In this document: piece by piece, positions 41,612 through 50,790 of the stretch
Position numbering within the stretch: the first letter of the stretch is position 1
How the letters are laid out: each line of letters begins with the position of its first letter
Assembly: GCA_963823755.1 (NCBI GenBank)
Contig: CAWGMP010000011.1
Span: forward strand, 124,001-188,000
Direction of reading: 5' to 3'
DNA: 64,000 nucleotides
Origin: GCA-003244245 sp963823755
GTDB taxonomy: Bacteria; Actinomycetota; Actinomycetes; Mycobacteriales; Pseudonocardiaceae
Translations under genes and position numbers: made by a program
The notes under the pieces: generated by a model
Databases searched by the model: none
What the model was told of the DNA's origin: nothing
What the model saw: the letters and a program-made list of their open reading frames with translations, nothing else

Positions 41612-42295
41612 TTATTCGCGAGTGAAGAGCAGATCCTGCACCGCGCGGCCCTCGTCCCGGGCGCGTTGCTCGAACTTGGTGACCGGCCGCCAGGCAGGCC
41701 GCACCGCGAAGCCGTGACCGGCGGTATTGTGCAGCGCCGGTTCCGCGGTGCAGGCCGCGAGCATCTCCTGCGCGTAGGGCTCCCAGTCGGTGGCCAGATG
41801 CAGCATGCCGCCCGAGACCAGCCGGGATGCCACCAGGGCGACGAACTCGGGACGTACCAGCCGGCGTTTGTGATGCCGTCGCTTGGGCCACGGGTCGGGG
41901 AAGTAGACCCGGACCGCGTGCAGGCTGCCCGCTGCGAGGTGCCGGCTGAGCAGCGGGTGTGCGTCGCCGCGCAGCAGCCGCAGATTGGTGATCTCGGCCT
42001 GCTCGATGCGCCACAGAAGCTGGGCCAGGCCAGGTTGGTAGACCTCGACGGCGAGATGGTCGACGTCTGGTGCATCAAGGGCCATCGACGCGGTCGACTC
42101 GCCCATCCCGGAGCCGATCTCAAGCACGACTGGCGCGGCGCGCCCGAACCACCCGGTGGTGTCCAGCGCACCGTCGGGCAGATCCATGACGTCTGCGCCC
42201 CACCTGCCCCAGTTCCGCTCCCAGGCGCGTTGCTGCCCGGTGGTCATCCGCGCCCGCTGCGGGTAGATCGTCCGACTTGTCGCCTGCATACCCAC
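41612..42295 (-). CDS. trmB: tRNA (guanine46-N7)-methyltransferase
   Basis: 227 aa. SAM-dependent enzyme that makes m7G46 in the variable loop of tRNA. Motif I is VLEIGSGMGESTASMA (about residue 58), followed by HLAVEVYQPGLAQLL, and the TrmB-specific VYFPDPWPKRRHHKRRLV (about 130-147), which includes the catalytic Asp, and the C-terminal TKFEQRARDEGRAVQDL. Length and motifs match the family. First gene of the trmB-NYN-deaminase group. Confidence 0.95.
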   Translation of the reverse strand: MGMQATSRTIYPQRARMTTGQQRAWERNWGRWGADVMDLPDGALDTTGWFGRAAPVVLEIGSGMGESTASMALDAPDVDHLAVEVYQPGLAQLLWRIEQAEITNLRLLRGDAHPLLSRHLAAGSLHAVRVYFPDPWPKRRHHKRRLVRPEFVALVASRLVSGGMLHLATDWEPYAQEMLAACTAEPALHNTAGHGFAVRPAWRPVTKFEQRARDEGRAVQDLLFTRE

Positions 42296-42351
42296 AGCCT
42301 GGCCTGGCGACGGCGGGGGCGCGCACCGGCCCCCGTTCGATGAAGGACAGG

Positions 42352-42645
42352 ATGGTCGCTGTGAACACGCTCAAGGAGTGGGTCGACCTGGTGTGTCGGG
42401 AGCTGGACATCGTCGACGCGGTATCGCCGGCCGCCATGCAGGCGCGGGTGCTGGACATGTCCCGTGATGTCGCGCATGACGTCGCTCGGCCGGCTGCTCC
42501 GCTCACCGCCTACCTGCTGGGCCTGGCCGCCGGCCGCAGCAGCGCCCCGGAGGCCACCGCAGACGAGCTGGCCCAGCGATTGTGCGTGCTCGCCCAGCGC
42601 TGGGCGGATGAGCAGAGCGGCAGGTCAGGGCCGGCCCCCGAATGA
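42352..42645 (+). CDS. DUF6457 protein
   Basis: 97 aa from the ATG at 42352, preceded by AAGGACAGG; ATG 42340 and GTG 42361 are possible. Pattern: TLKEWVDLVCRELDIVDAVS, DMSRDVAHDVARPAAPLTAY, LLGLAAGR, then a C-terminal helix. This small helical protein (DUF6457) is widespread in actinobacteria, often near molybdenum cofactor genes (mobA), which are not seen here. No catalytic motif. It is divergent from trmB. Confidence 0.8.
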   Translation: MVAVNTLKEWVDLVCRELDIVDAVSPAAMQARVLDMSRDVAHDVARPAAPLTAYLLGLAAGRSSAPEATADELAQRLCVLAQRWADEQSGRSGPAPE

Positions 42646-42972
42646 GGACGAGCCCGGGTCGCCTCCCGAAAATGACGACCCGGGCCCTCCCTGGATGCCC
42701 GGTCGCGCTCCCGGTAGCTGCGCGCCACAGGCATTCGGTCCACTGGCTGGGCGTCCCGGCGCTGCGCCCAGGTTTTGCGACCGACAACTCCTACGGTGCC
42801 GCACCGCACTGCCAGGCACATGAGGGTTACCCCTTACCGGGACCCTGGTTGAGCGCCGCGACCCTTGCCTGGCATCCCTGACCCGCGGTGAACCCAGTGC
42901 GTCACGTACGTCGCACGCGGCTGCGGCGGTGCCGGCCGAACGACTGCGCCAGCGGGCGCCCGGCTAGGGTCG
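42646..42972. other. intergenic, nothing recognised
   Basis: No gene or clear structure. It presumably contains the promoter of tldD-tldE; a TAGGGT hexamer at 42964 lies too close to the start to judge. Confidence 0.4.
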
Positions 42973-44496
42973 ATGAAGTGCAGCTCCGGCACGGTCGATC
43001 CCGACTTCCTCGCCCTGCCGTTGCGGCCGGTGGCCGACGCCGCCCTGCAACGGGCTCGCGCGTTGGGTGTCGAGCACGCCGACGTCCGGATCGAGCGGAC
43101 CACCCGGCAGAGGCTGCGGCTGCGTGACGGGACGGTCGCCATGGCGAAGGACTCGACCACCGTCGGGTTGGCGGTGCGGGTGATCATCGACGGCACCTGG
43201 GGGTTCGCCTCGCATCTCGAGCTGACCCCGCAATCCGCCGTGGTCACCGCGCAGCGGGCTGTCGAGGTGGCCCGTACCCTGCGCCTGCTCAACGCCGAGC
43301 GGGTGGAGTTGGCTGCCGAGCCGGTGCACGCCGACGCGGTATGGGTCGGCGACCATGAGATTGACCCGTTCACGGTGCCCTTACCGGAGAAGGTGGCGCT
43401 GCTGTCGGAGTGGTCGCGCCGGTTGCTCGCCGCCGACGGAGTCGAGCACACCGAAGTGACCTTCCAGGCGGCGAAGGAGACCAAGTTCTACGTCGACTCT
43501 GCCGGGTCCAGCATCACCCAGCAGCGGGTGAGGATGCACCCCGCGGTCACCGCGATTGCGGTGGACCGAGCGGCTGGCTCGTTCGAAAGCATGCGGAGCT
43601 GCGCGCCCCCCACCGCCCGGGGTTGGGAGTACCTGGCCGGCAACACCGTCTGGGACTGGGACGGTGAGCTCGCGCAGATTCCGGAGTGGCTCGCCGAGAA
43701 GGTCACGGCGCCCAGCGTGGCGCCCGGCCGGTACGACCTGGTGATCGACCCGACCAACTTGTGGCTGACGATCCACGAGTCGATAGGGCACGCCACCGAG
43801 TACGACCGAGCGATCGGCTACGAGGCGGCCTATGCCGGGTCGTCCTTCGCCACCCCGGACAAGCTCGGCACCCTGCGCTACGGCTCACCGGTCATGCACG
43901 TCACCGGGGACCGAATCCAGCCGCACGGGCTGGCCACCATCGGCTACGACGACGACGGAGTCGCCACCTCGCAGTGGGACCTGGTGGCCGGCGGGACGTT
44001 GGTCGGCTACCAAACCGATCGGGTCTTCGCCCGCAAGCTCGGGCTGGCCCGCTCGGCGGGCTGCGCGTACGCCGACTCGCCACATCATGTGCCCATCCAA
44101 CGAATGGCCAATGTGTCGCTGCAGCCGAACCCCGACACCGACACCGCGACCACGGAGCTGATCTCGGGCGTGCAGCACGGAATCTACATCGTCGGCGACC
44201 GCTCCTGGTCGATCGACATGCAGCGATATAACTTCCAGTTCACCGGGCAGCGGTTCTACCGCATCGAGGACGGCAGGGTGGCCGGGCAGCTCCGCGACGT
44301 CGCCTACCAGGCCACCACCACCGATTTCTGGGGTGCCATGGAGGCTGTCGGCGGCCCGTCGACCTGGTCGCTCGGTGGAGCGCTGAACTGCGGCAAAGCC
44401 CAGCCCGGTCAGGTCGCGGCGGTCAGCCACGGGTGCCCGTCGGCGCTGTTTCGCGAGATCGACGTGCTCAACTCCCGCGAGGAGACCGGCCAGTGA
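42973..44496 (+). CDS. tldD: TldD family metalloprotease subunit
   Basis: 507 aa. TldD/TldE form a heterodimeric zinc protease in which TldD holds the active site. The HExxxH motif is visible in LWLTIHESIGHATEYDRAIG (about residue 269). Upstream are VEHADVRIERTTRQRLRLRD and the KDSTTVGLAVRVIIDGTWGF segment; downstream, GLATIGYDDDGVATSQWDLV and SWSIDMQRYNFQFTGQRFY. In other bacteria the complex degrades unfolded peptides and trims RiPP leader peptides (microcin B17) and CcdA. The stop overlaps tldE (GTGA). Confidence 0.93.
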   Translation: MKCSSGTVDPDFLALPLRPVADAALQRARALGVEHADVRIERTTRQRLRLRDGTVAMAKDSTTVGLAVRVIIDGTWGFASHLELTPQSAVVTAQRAVEVARTLRLLNAERVELAAEPVHADAVWVGDHEIDPFTVPLPEKVALLSEWSRRLLAADGVEHTEVTFQAAKETKFYVDSAGSSITQQRVRMHPAVTAIAVDRAAGSFESMRSCAPPTARGWEYLAGNTVWDWDGELAQIPEWLAEKVTAPSVAPGRYDLVIDPTNLWLTIHESIGHATEYDRAIGYEAAYAGSSFATPDKLGTLRYGSPVMHVTGDRIQPHGLATIGYDDDGVATSQWDLVAGGTLVGYQTDRVFARKLGLARSAGCAYADSPHHVPIQRMANVSLQPNPDTDTATTELISGVQHGIYIVGDRSWSIDMQRYNFQFTGQRFYRIEDGRVAGQLRDVAYQATTTDFWGAMEAVGGPSTWSLGGALNCGKAQPGQVAAVSHGCPSALFREIDVLNSREETGQ

Positions 44497-45905
44497 CCGG
44501 TGGTATCGGATTAGGTCCTGGTGAGCTGACCACGACCGCGCTGGCCGCATCGAAGGCCGACGAATGCATCGTGTTGCTCACCGACACCAGCGAGACCAAT
44601 CTGCGCTGGGCGAACAGCACGATGACCACCAACGGGCACACCACGACCCGCTCGTTCTCGGTGATCTCGGTGCTGAACGGCACCGGTGGGACCGGGGCGG
44701 GCCCGGCCGTCGGTGTCGTCAGCGGCAACGGCGTCGACCTCGACGAGGTGCGTGCGGTGGTGGCGGCCAGCGAACAGGCCGCCCAGGAGTCCGGGCCGGC
44801 CCGCGATGCCGCGCCACTGGTCGAGGGCCCGGCTGACGACGACTTCGACGCACCGGCGGCAGCCACCGAGATCGGTGTCTTCGCTCGGCTGACCGACGAC
44901 CTGGCGGCGGCGTTCGGTGGCGCTCATCGTGAGCTGCTCTACGGTTTCGCCGAGCACCGCCTGGAGACGACCTGGCTGGCGTCCTCGACCGGGCTGCGGC
45001 GTCGTTGGGCGCAGCCCACCGGCACCGTGGAACTCAATGGCAAGATCGCTGGTGACCTCAGCCGCAGCGCCTGGGCCGGTGCCTACACAGCCGATTTCAC
45101 CGATCTGGATTTCACCGCCTTCGCCGCCGAGGTGCGGCGACGATTGAGCTGGTCGGCGCGGCAGGTGGCGTTGCCCGCAGGTCGCTACGAGACCATCCTG
45201 CCGCCCTCGGCGGTCGGTGATCTGATGCTCGACATGGTCTGCGCGATGGACGGCCGACCCGCGCACGAAGGGCGATCAGCCTTCGCCGCGCCCGGAGGCC
45301 GGCCGGGTGCCACCCGGCTGGGTGAGCGACTCACCGACCTGCCGCTGAGGCTGTCCAGCGATCCGGCCGCGCCCGGCCTGCAGACCGCGCCGTTCCTGAC
45401 GACCACCGCTTCGGGTGACTCGGTGAGTGTCTTCGACAACGGCGCCACACTGCATCGGGTGGACTGGCTGCGCGATGGCTCGGTGAACGCGTTGGCCTAC
45501 CCGCGAGCGGCCGCCGACGAACTGGGCGGACAGTTCACTCCCCCAGCGGAGAACCTGATGCTGACCGGGGGTTCGGCAGCGTCGACCGACGACTTGGTGG
45601 CGCGCACCGAACGTGGTTTGCTGCTGACCTGCCTGTGGTACATCCGTGCGGTCGACCCGGTGTCGTTGCTGCTCACCGGGCTGACTCGGGACGGCGTATA
45701 CCTCGTCGAGGGTGGCGAGGTGGTCGCCCAGGTGAACAACTTCCGGTTCAACGAGAGCCCGATCGATCTGGTCCGGCGCGCCACCGAAGTCGGCAGCACG
45801 GAGCGGACACTGTGCCGGGAGTGGAAAGATTGGTTTTCCCGAACCGCGATGCCCCCCATGCGGATTCCGGACTTCAACATGTCCTCGGTGAGCCTAGCCA
45901 GTTAG
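44493..45905 (+). CDS. tldE: TldE/PmbA family subunit
   Basis: 470 aa from the GTG at 44493, which overlaps the tldD stop. It has the PmbA fold without the HExxxH site: CIVLLTDTSETNLRWANSTM near the N-terminus, GLRRRWAQPTGTVELNGKIA, RQVALPAGRYETILPPSAVG, and the C-terminal LLLTGLTRDGVYLVEGGEV and NNFRFNESPIDLV. The last segment is diagnostic of the family. Catalytically inactive partner of TldD. A RiPP-type locus lies 20 kb upstream, so TldDE is a conceivable but unproven leader protease for it. Confidence 0.9.
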   Translation: MTGGIGLGPGELTTTALAASKADECIVLLTDTSETNLRWANSTMTTNGHTTTRSFSVISVLNGTGGTGAGPAVGVVSGNGVDLDEVRAVVAASEQAAQESGPARDAAPLVEGPADDDFDAPAAATEIGVFARLTDDLAAAFGGAHRELLYGFAEHRLETTWLASSTGLRRRWAQPTGTVELNGKIAGDLSRSAWAGAYTADFTDLDFTAFAAEVRRRLSWSARQVALPAGRYETILPPSAVGDLMLDMVCAMDGRPAHEGRSAFAAPGGRPGATRLGERLTDLPLRLSSDPAAPGLQTAPFLTTTASGDSVSVFDNGATLHRVDWLRDGSVNALAYPRAAADELGGQFTPPAENLMLTGGSAASTDDLVARTERGLLLTCLWYIRAVDPVSLLLTGLTRDGVYLVEGGEVVAQVNNFRFNESPIDLVRRATEVGSTERTLCREWKDWFSRTAMPPMRIPDFNMSSVSLAS

Positions 45906-46039
45906 CTCGCAGAAGAGCGCCTTCGCCGGTATTCCCGGGGCCGTATTCCAGGGTGTGAGGCGCCGGGTAATGTCCCTTGCTAGGGTGCCACCCACGCCGT
46001 ACGGTAGACCCCACCGACCAGGAGTTATACGGGCATCAC

Positions 46040-46707
46040 ATGACCGAGGTACGGAACCGGAGCGAGAGGGTGGACCAATCCGTGCTTGCGGAGCAGGACG
46101 AACGGTATAAACAGGCATCAGCCGTTGCCACCCGCCTGATCATGATCGATGTCACTTGGGCACACTGGGGCGTCACACCGAGTACGTCCGAGGCACAGCG
46201 AAGCTGGCTTCGCCACAAGTCCCTGCTGGAAATCCTGTTGGGGGGTGTCCGTCGTACCTTACCGATGCCGGCGAGCCCGACAGCTCCAGGGCTCAGCCTG
46301 GCGCCTGGATTTCGCTTGAGCCTCAGGAAAGCGCACTCAAGGAGAAAGTCGACTCCCTGAGAGGCGGCGTCAACATCGATGATCTCCTGTGGCCCTCGAA
46401 GTGGTTCAACGAAGAAATGAAGGAGATTGCAGAAGGGGTCGTTCCGTGGAGAATATTCGTCGACACCGACCGCGCGGACAAGGCGGTCCGCTTCATCGTC
46501 GATGGTCTTCAGCAATGTGAGTTGACTGCCAACCGAGTCCAGCTGCGCAAGCAGCCTGGGCTTCTCGCGGCGCAGATGAACCTGTTCGCCTGCCGCATCT
46601 ACCTAACTCCGGAACGCGCCGCCGGGCTGATCCACGGCCCGGCCGGCAAGTATCAGGTTGCCGCCCCGGGGCACGCGATAATCGACGCTCCTTTCCCGCC
46701 CGTGTGA
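46040..46707 (+). pseudogene. hypothetical gene, probably frameshifted
   Basis: Unrecognised. From the ATG at 46040 one frame reads MTEVRNRSERVDQSVLAEQD and RYKQASAVATRLIMIDVTWA up to about 46250. From there on a different frame carries the convincing coding sequence: ALKEKVDSLRGGVNIDDLLW, FNEEMKEIAEGVVPWRIFVD, DKAVRFIVDGLQQCELTANR and GLIHGPAGKYQVAAPGHAII, to the TGA at 46707. Lower GC than the neighbours. Either one gene with a frameshift at about 46250-46330 or a shorter gene starting at an internal codon such as the ATG at 46156. Confidence 0.4.
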
Positions 46708-46871
46708 CGGAGTTCTCAGCTGTGGGTTGCTGTGCTGTGTAGTCCCTCGCGTTAACCTTGTCGTGATCCCTTACGACGTCCACCGCCCGCGCGCAGCGCT
46801 GGCGGTCTTCGGCATTCGGTGTGAACGCCGTCGGTCGGACGGTGCTGGTGGGCTGACGAAGGAGATGAGCG

Positions 46872-48707
46872 GTGTCTGCAGCGACCATTCCAGGTCTCGA
46901 CCATGCCCCGACCAGTCACTCCCAGTTGGTGGACTGGGTGTGCCGCACCGCTGAGCTCACCAACCCTGACCGTGTCGTGTGGTGCGACGGATCCGAGCGG
47001 GAGTGGGACAGGCTCACCGCGCAGCTGGTCGGCACCGGCACGTTCACCCGGTTGGATCGCAGACCGAACTCGTTCTGGGCGGTCTCGGATCCGTCCGATG
47101 TGGCCCGGGTGGAGGAGCGCACCTTCATCTGTTCGCAAGCCGAGCAGGACTGCGGCCCCACCAACAACTGGATGCACCCGGATGACATGAAAGCGATCAT
47201 GACCGGGCTGTACCGGGGATGCATGCGCGGTCGGACGATGTACGTGGTGCCCTTCTGTATGGGCTCCCTGGAGGACCCGAGCCCCAAACTGGGTGTGGAG
47301 ATCACTGACTCCGCCTACGTGGTGTGTTCGATGAAGATCATGACCAGGATGGGTGCGGCGGCGCTGCGCAAGTTCACCCCGTCCGACGGCAGCGAAGCGG
47401 ACTTCGTGCCCTGCCTGCACTCGGTGGGCTATCCGCTGCAACCCGGCCAGGCTGATGTGCCTTGGCCGTGCAACGACACCAAGTACATCAGCCACTTCCC
47501 CGACGAGCGGCTGATCTGGAGTTACGGTTCCGGCTACGGTGGCAATGCGCTGCTGGGCAAAAAGTGCTATGCGCTGCGGATCGCCTCGGTGCTGGCTCGC
47601 GACGAGGGCTGGCTCGCCGAGCACATGCTGATCCTCAAGCTGACCAGCCCAGAGCAGAAGGTCTACTACCTCGCGGCCGCATTCCCGTCGGCCTGCGGTA
47701 AGACCAATCTGGCGCTGCTCCAGCCGACCATCCCGGGCTGGAAGGCTGAGACGCTGGGTGACGACATCGCCTGGCTGCGCTTCGGCCCCGATGGCCGGCT
47801 CTACGCGGTGAACCCCGAGAACGGGTTCTTCGGCGTCGCCCCGGGCACCAGCTGGAAGACCAATCCCACCGCCATGCGCACCCTGCAGCCCGGAAACACG
47901 ATCTTCACCAACGTGGCACTCACCGACGACGGCGACGTCTGGTGGGAGGGCATGGAGCCGAAACCGGCACATCTCACCTCGTGGACCAAACAGGACTGGA
48001 CTCCTGCCGATGGGGCTGCGGGGCAGCGTGGCGCGCACCCGAACTCCCGGTACTGCACGCCGATAGCGCAATGCCCGATGCTCGCCGAGGAGTGGGACGA
48101 TCCGGCCGGCGTGCCGATCTCGGCGATCCTGTTCGGCGGCCGCCGGTCCGGCACCGTCCCGCTGATCAACGAGGCCTTCGACTGGCAGCACGGGGTGTTC
48201 CTGGGGGCCACGCTGTCCAGCGAGACGACCGCAGCGGCGGCCGGTCGAGTCGGCGAGGTGCGCCGCGACCCGATGGCGATGCTGCCGTTCATCGGTTACC
48301 ACGCCGGGGACTACTTCCAGCACTGGATCAACGCCGGGAAGGGTGCAGACGCCAGCAAGCTGCCGCAGATCTTCTACGTGAACTGGTTCCGTCGTGGCGC
48401 CGATCAACGTTTCCTGTGGCCGGGTTTCGGGGAGAACAGCCGGGTGCTCAAGTGGGTCGTCGAGCGGATCGAGGGCCGGGCCGCGGCGCCCGACACCGTG
48501 ATCGGTCGAGTGCCCACCCCCGATCAGCTCGACCTGTCCGGGCTGGCTACCTCGATCGAGGACGTCGGCGCCGCGCTCGCGGTGGACGTCGATGAGTGGC
48601 GGGCGGAGATCCCGCTCATCGAACACTGGTTCGGCCAGATCGGTGACGCCCTCCCCGCCTCCCTGCACGACGAACTGGCCGCCCTCAAGGTGCGCCTGAC
48701 CCCGTGA
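46872..48707 (+). CDS. pckG: phosphoenolpyruvate carboxykinase (GTP)
   Basis: 611 aa from the GTG at 46872, with GAAGGAGATG upstream. It converts oxaloacetate + GTP to PEP, the entry step of gluconeogenesis. Motifs: the PEPCK P-loop AAFPSACGKTNLALL (about residue 272), GDDIAWLRFGPDGRLYAVNP (metal and nucleotide site), NPENGFFGVAPGTSWKTNP and FGGRRSGTVPLINEAFDW. Length and motifs are those of the GTP-dependent class usual in actinobacteria. Monocistronic by spacing; the DUF3311-symporter pair follows 20 bases later and may share a transcript. Confidence 0.97.
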   Translation: MSAATIPGLDHAPTSHSQLVDWVCRTAELTNPDRVVWCDGSEREWDRLTAQLVGTGTFTRLDRRPNSFWAVSDPSDVARVEERTFICSQAEQDCGPTNNWMHPDDMKAIMTGLYRGCMRGRTMYVVPFCMGSLEDPSPKLGVEITDSAYVVCSMKIMTRMGAAALRKFTPSDGSEADFVPCLHSVGYPLQPGQADVPWPCNDTKYISHFPDERLIWSYGSGYGGNALLGKKCYALRIASVLARDEGWLAEHMLILKLTSPEQKVYYLAAAFPSACGKTNLALLQPTIPGWKAETLGDDIAWLRFGPDGRLYAVNPENGFFGVAPGTSWKTNPTAMRTLQPGNTIFTNVALTDDGDVWWEGMEPKPAHLTSWTKQDWTPADGAAGQRGAHPNSRYCTPIAQCPMLAEEWDDPAGVPISAILFGGRRSGTVPLINEAFDWQHGVFLGATLSSETTAAAAGRVGEVRRDPMAMLPFIGYHAGDYFQHWINAGKGADASKLPQIFYVNWFRRGADQRFLWPGFGENSRVLKWVVERIEGRAAAPDTVIGRVPTPDQLDLSGLATSIEDVGAALAVDVDEWRAEIPLIEHWFGQIGDALPASLHDELAALKVRLTP

Positions 48708-48726
48708 TCCCGCGCATAATGTCCGG

Positions 48727-48933
48727 ATGTCGTCCTCACGCCCGATGCTGCGGTGGAGTGGCTGGAACCTGCTGCTGCTAGTGCCACTGTCGGTGCTGGT
48801 CACGCCGCTGTACAACGCCAAGGAACCGCGGTTGTTCGGCTTCCCGTTCTTCTACTGGATGCAGTTCCTCTTCATCCCGCTCGGCGTGATCTGTGTGGCG
48901 GTGGTGTACCTGAAAACGGGTGACCGACGGTGA
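48727..48933 (+). CDS. DUF3311 small membrane protein
   Basis: 68 aa with two membrane helices (WNLLLLVPLSVLVTPLYN and FFYWMQFLFIPLGVICVAVV) separated by the PLYNAKEPRLFGFPFFYWMQ segment that defines DUF3311. In many actinobacteria and proteobacteria a DUF3311 gene directly precedes a solute:sodium symporter, as here: its TGA overlaps the symporter GTG. It is probably an accessory subunit of that transporter. Confidence 0.9.
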   Translation: MSSSRPMLRWSGWNLLLLVPLSVLVTPLYNAKEPRLFGFPFFYWMQFLFIPLGVICVAVVYLKTGDRR

Positions 48934-50576
48934 CCGTGCGCTGGACCGAACTTCTCATCTTCACGCTGCTGTTCGCTGTCGTGACCGGGCTGGGTTTCTA
49001 CGCCGCCCGGTGGCAGGCCGGTGGCAGTCTGGATCACCTTGATGAGTGGGGGCTCGGCGGACGCAGATTCGGCTCGTGGGTCACCTGGTTTCTCATCGGT
49101 GGCGACCTCTACACCGCCTATACCTTCGTCGCGGTGCCCGCGCTGATGTTCGGGGCCGGAGCGATGGGCTTCTTCGCGCTGCCCTACACCGTGCTCGTCT
49201 ACCCGCTGGTGTTCCTGCCGCTGGTCCGGTTGTGGTCGGTGTCGCGGGTGCACGGTTATGTGACTCCGGCGGACTTCGTGCAAGGTCGTTATGGATCGGC
49301 GACCCTGGCGCTGCTGGTGGCCGTCACCGGAATTGTCGCGACGATGCCTTATATCGCCCTGCAACTGGCTGGGCTGGAGGCGGTACTGCGCACGATGGGC
49401 CTCAACGGGGCCGGGCTCGCTGGGCATGCCCCGCTGTTCGTCGCCTTCGTGATCCTCGCGCTGTACACCTACCAGTCGGGCTTGCGGGCCCCCGCGTTGA
49501 TCGCTTTCGTCAAAGACGGCCTGATCTACCTGGTGATCATCGCAGCGGTGGTCATTCTGCCGGCGAAACTCGGTGGATGGGGTTCGATCTTCGACGCCGC
49601 GGATGCGAAATTCAGGGCCACGCCGTCGCTCAGTGATGGCATCCAGTTGGGTGCTGATAACCAGTTGCAGTACATCACGCTGGCGCTGGGGTCGGCGCTG
49701 GCGTTGTTCCTCTACCCGCACGCGGTGACCGGTGCGCTGGCTTCTCGTAGTCGCAACGTGATCAAACGCAACATGGTGGCGCTGCCGGCGTACTCGCTGG
49801 TATTGGGGCTGCTCGCGTTGCTCGGTTACGCCGCGATCGCGGCGCACACGAAACCGATCACCAATGCTGCCACTGGCCGACCGGACTCCAACACGGTGAT
49901 CCCGATGCTCTTCGAGGGGCAGTTCTCCTCCTGGTTCGCCGGGATCGCCTTTGCGGCCATCGGGATCGGCGCGTTGGTGCCGGCCGCGATCATGTCGATC
50001 GCGGCGGCGAATCTGTGGACCCGCAACATCTACAAGATATACCTGCATCGCGACGCCACCACAGCGCAGGAATGCACACAGGCTAAGATCGCATCACTGG
50101 TGGTGAAGTTCGGCGCGGTGGCTCTGATCGTGCTGATCGACCCGCAGTACTCCATCGACCTGCAGCTGATCGGTGGCGTTATCATCCTGCAGACGTTGCC
50201 CATGGTGGCGATCGCGCTCTACACCCGCTGGTTTCACGTCTGGGGGTTGGTCGCGGGCTGGGTGGTCGGTATGGGCTGGGGTCTGGTATTACTCTACGGA
50301 ATTCCCAACCCGGCCAGCGGAAAACAACACTTCGGTGGGTCGGCGCTCGTACTGAGTAAGTTGTCCATCCTCGGTTGGCATCCTTTCGCGGGGTCACCGA
50401 TGCAGATCTATGTCGGGTTCGTCGCGCTCATCGGCAATCTCGTCGTCGCCGTGCTGGTGACGATCGTGCTGCGCCGGATGCGAGTCTTCAACGGTACCGA
50501 CGAGACCAACCCGGCAGATTACTACGAGGACGAAGGCTCCAAGCGCCTCAAACCCGTCGCCGCCATGCTCCGCTGA
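48930..50576 (+). CDS. sodium:solute symporter, MctP-like
   Basis: 548 aa, SSSF family with about 13 membrane helices. Characteristic stretches: DEWGLGGRRFGSWVTWFLIG at the N-terminus (core helix 1), RVHGYVTPADFVQGRYGS, FLYPHAVTGALASRSRNVIK and IGIGALVPAAIMSIAAANLW, and the cytoplasmic tail. Together with the preceding DUF3311 gene it fits monocarboxylate (MctP-type: pyruvate, lactate, acetate) uptake, which makes sense next to pckG because three-carbon acids feed gluconeogenesis. The substrate is inferred. Confidence 0.9.
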   Translation: MTVRWTELLIFTLLFAVVTGLGFYAARWQAGGSLDHLDEWGLGGRRFGSWVTWFLIGGDLYTAYTFVAVPALMFGAGAMGFFALPYTVLVYPLVFLPLVRLWSVSRVHGYVTPADFVQGRYGSATLALLVAVTGIVATMPYIALQLAGLEAVLRTMGLNGAGLAGHAPLFVAFVILALYTYQSGLRAPALIAFVKDGLIYLVIIAAVVILPAKLGGWGSIFDAADAKFRATPSLSDGIQLGADNQLQYITLALGSALALFLYPHAVTGALASRSRNVIKRNMVALPAYSLVLGLLALLGYAAIAAHTKPITNAATGRPDSNTVIPMLFEGQFSSWFAGIAFAAIGIGALVPAAIMSIAAANLWTRNIYKIYLHRDATTAQECTQAKIASLVVKFGAVALIVLIDPQYSIDLQLIGGVIILQTLPMVAIALYTRWFHVWGLVAGWVVGMGWGLVLLYGIPNPASGKQHFGGSALVLSKLSILGWHPFAGSPMQIYVGFVALIGNLVVAVLVTIVLRRMRVFNGTDETNPADYYEDEGSKRLKPVAAMLR

Positions 50577-50790
50577 CCCCGTCGGTGTGGGTCGAAGTGA
50601 TGCGGTCGTGCGGCACTGACGGCATACTGCGCCGGATATGAGCGTCCGGACCCGGTCGGTACCAGATCGCCGCTACCTGCGGTGCTGACGTGCTCTCCGC
50701 AGCCGTCACTGTCGTGCCGCCGGCTCGGCCCCGGTAGGCGAATCCCTGCGCCTGGCCACTCACGACCGGCGCGCAGTTACGGTAGCGGCT

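Noticed and set aside
40124..42343. 739-codon plus-strand frame
   Set aside because: It runs antisense to three well-supported genes (deaminase, NYN, trmB) and has no recognisable domain.
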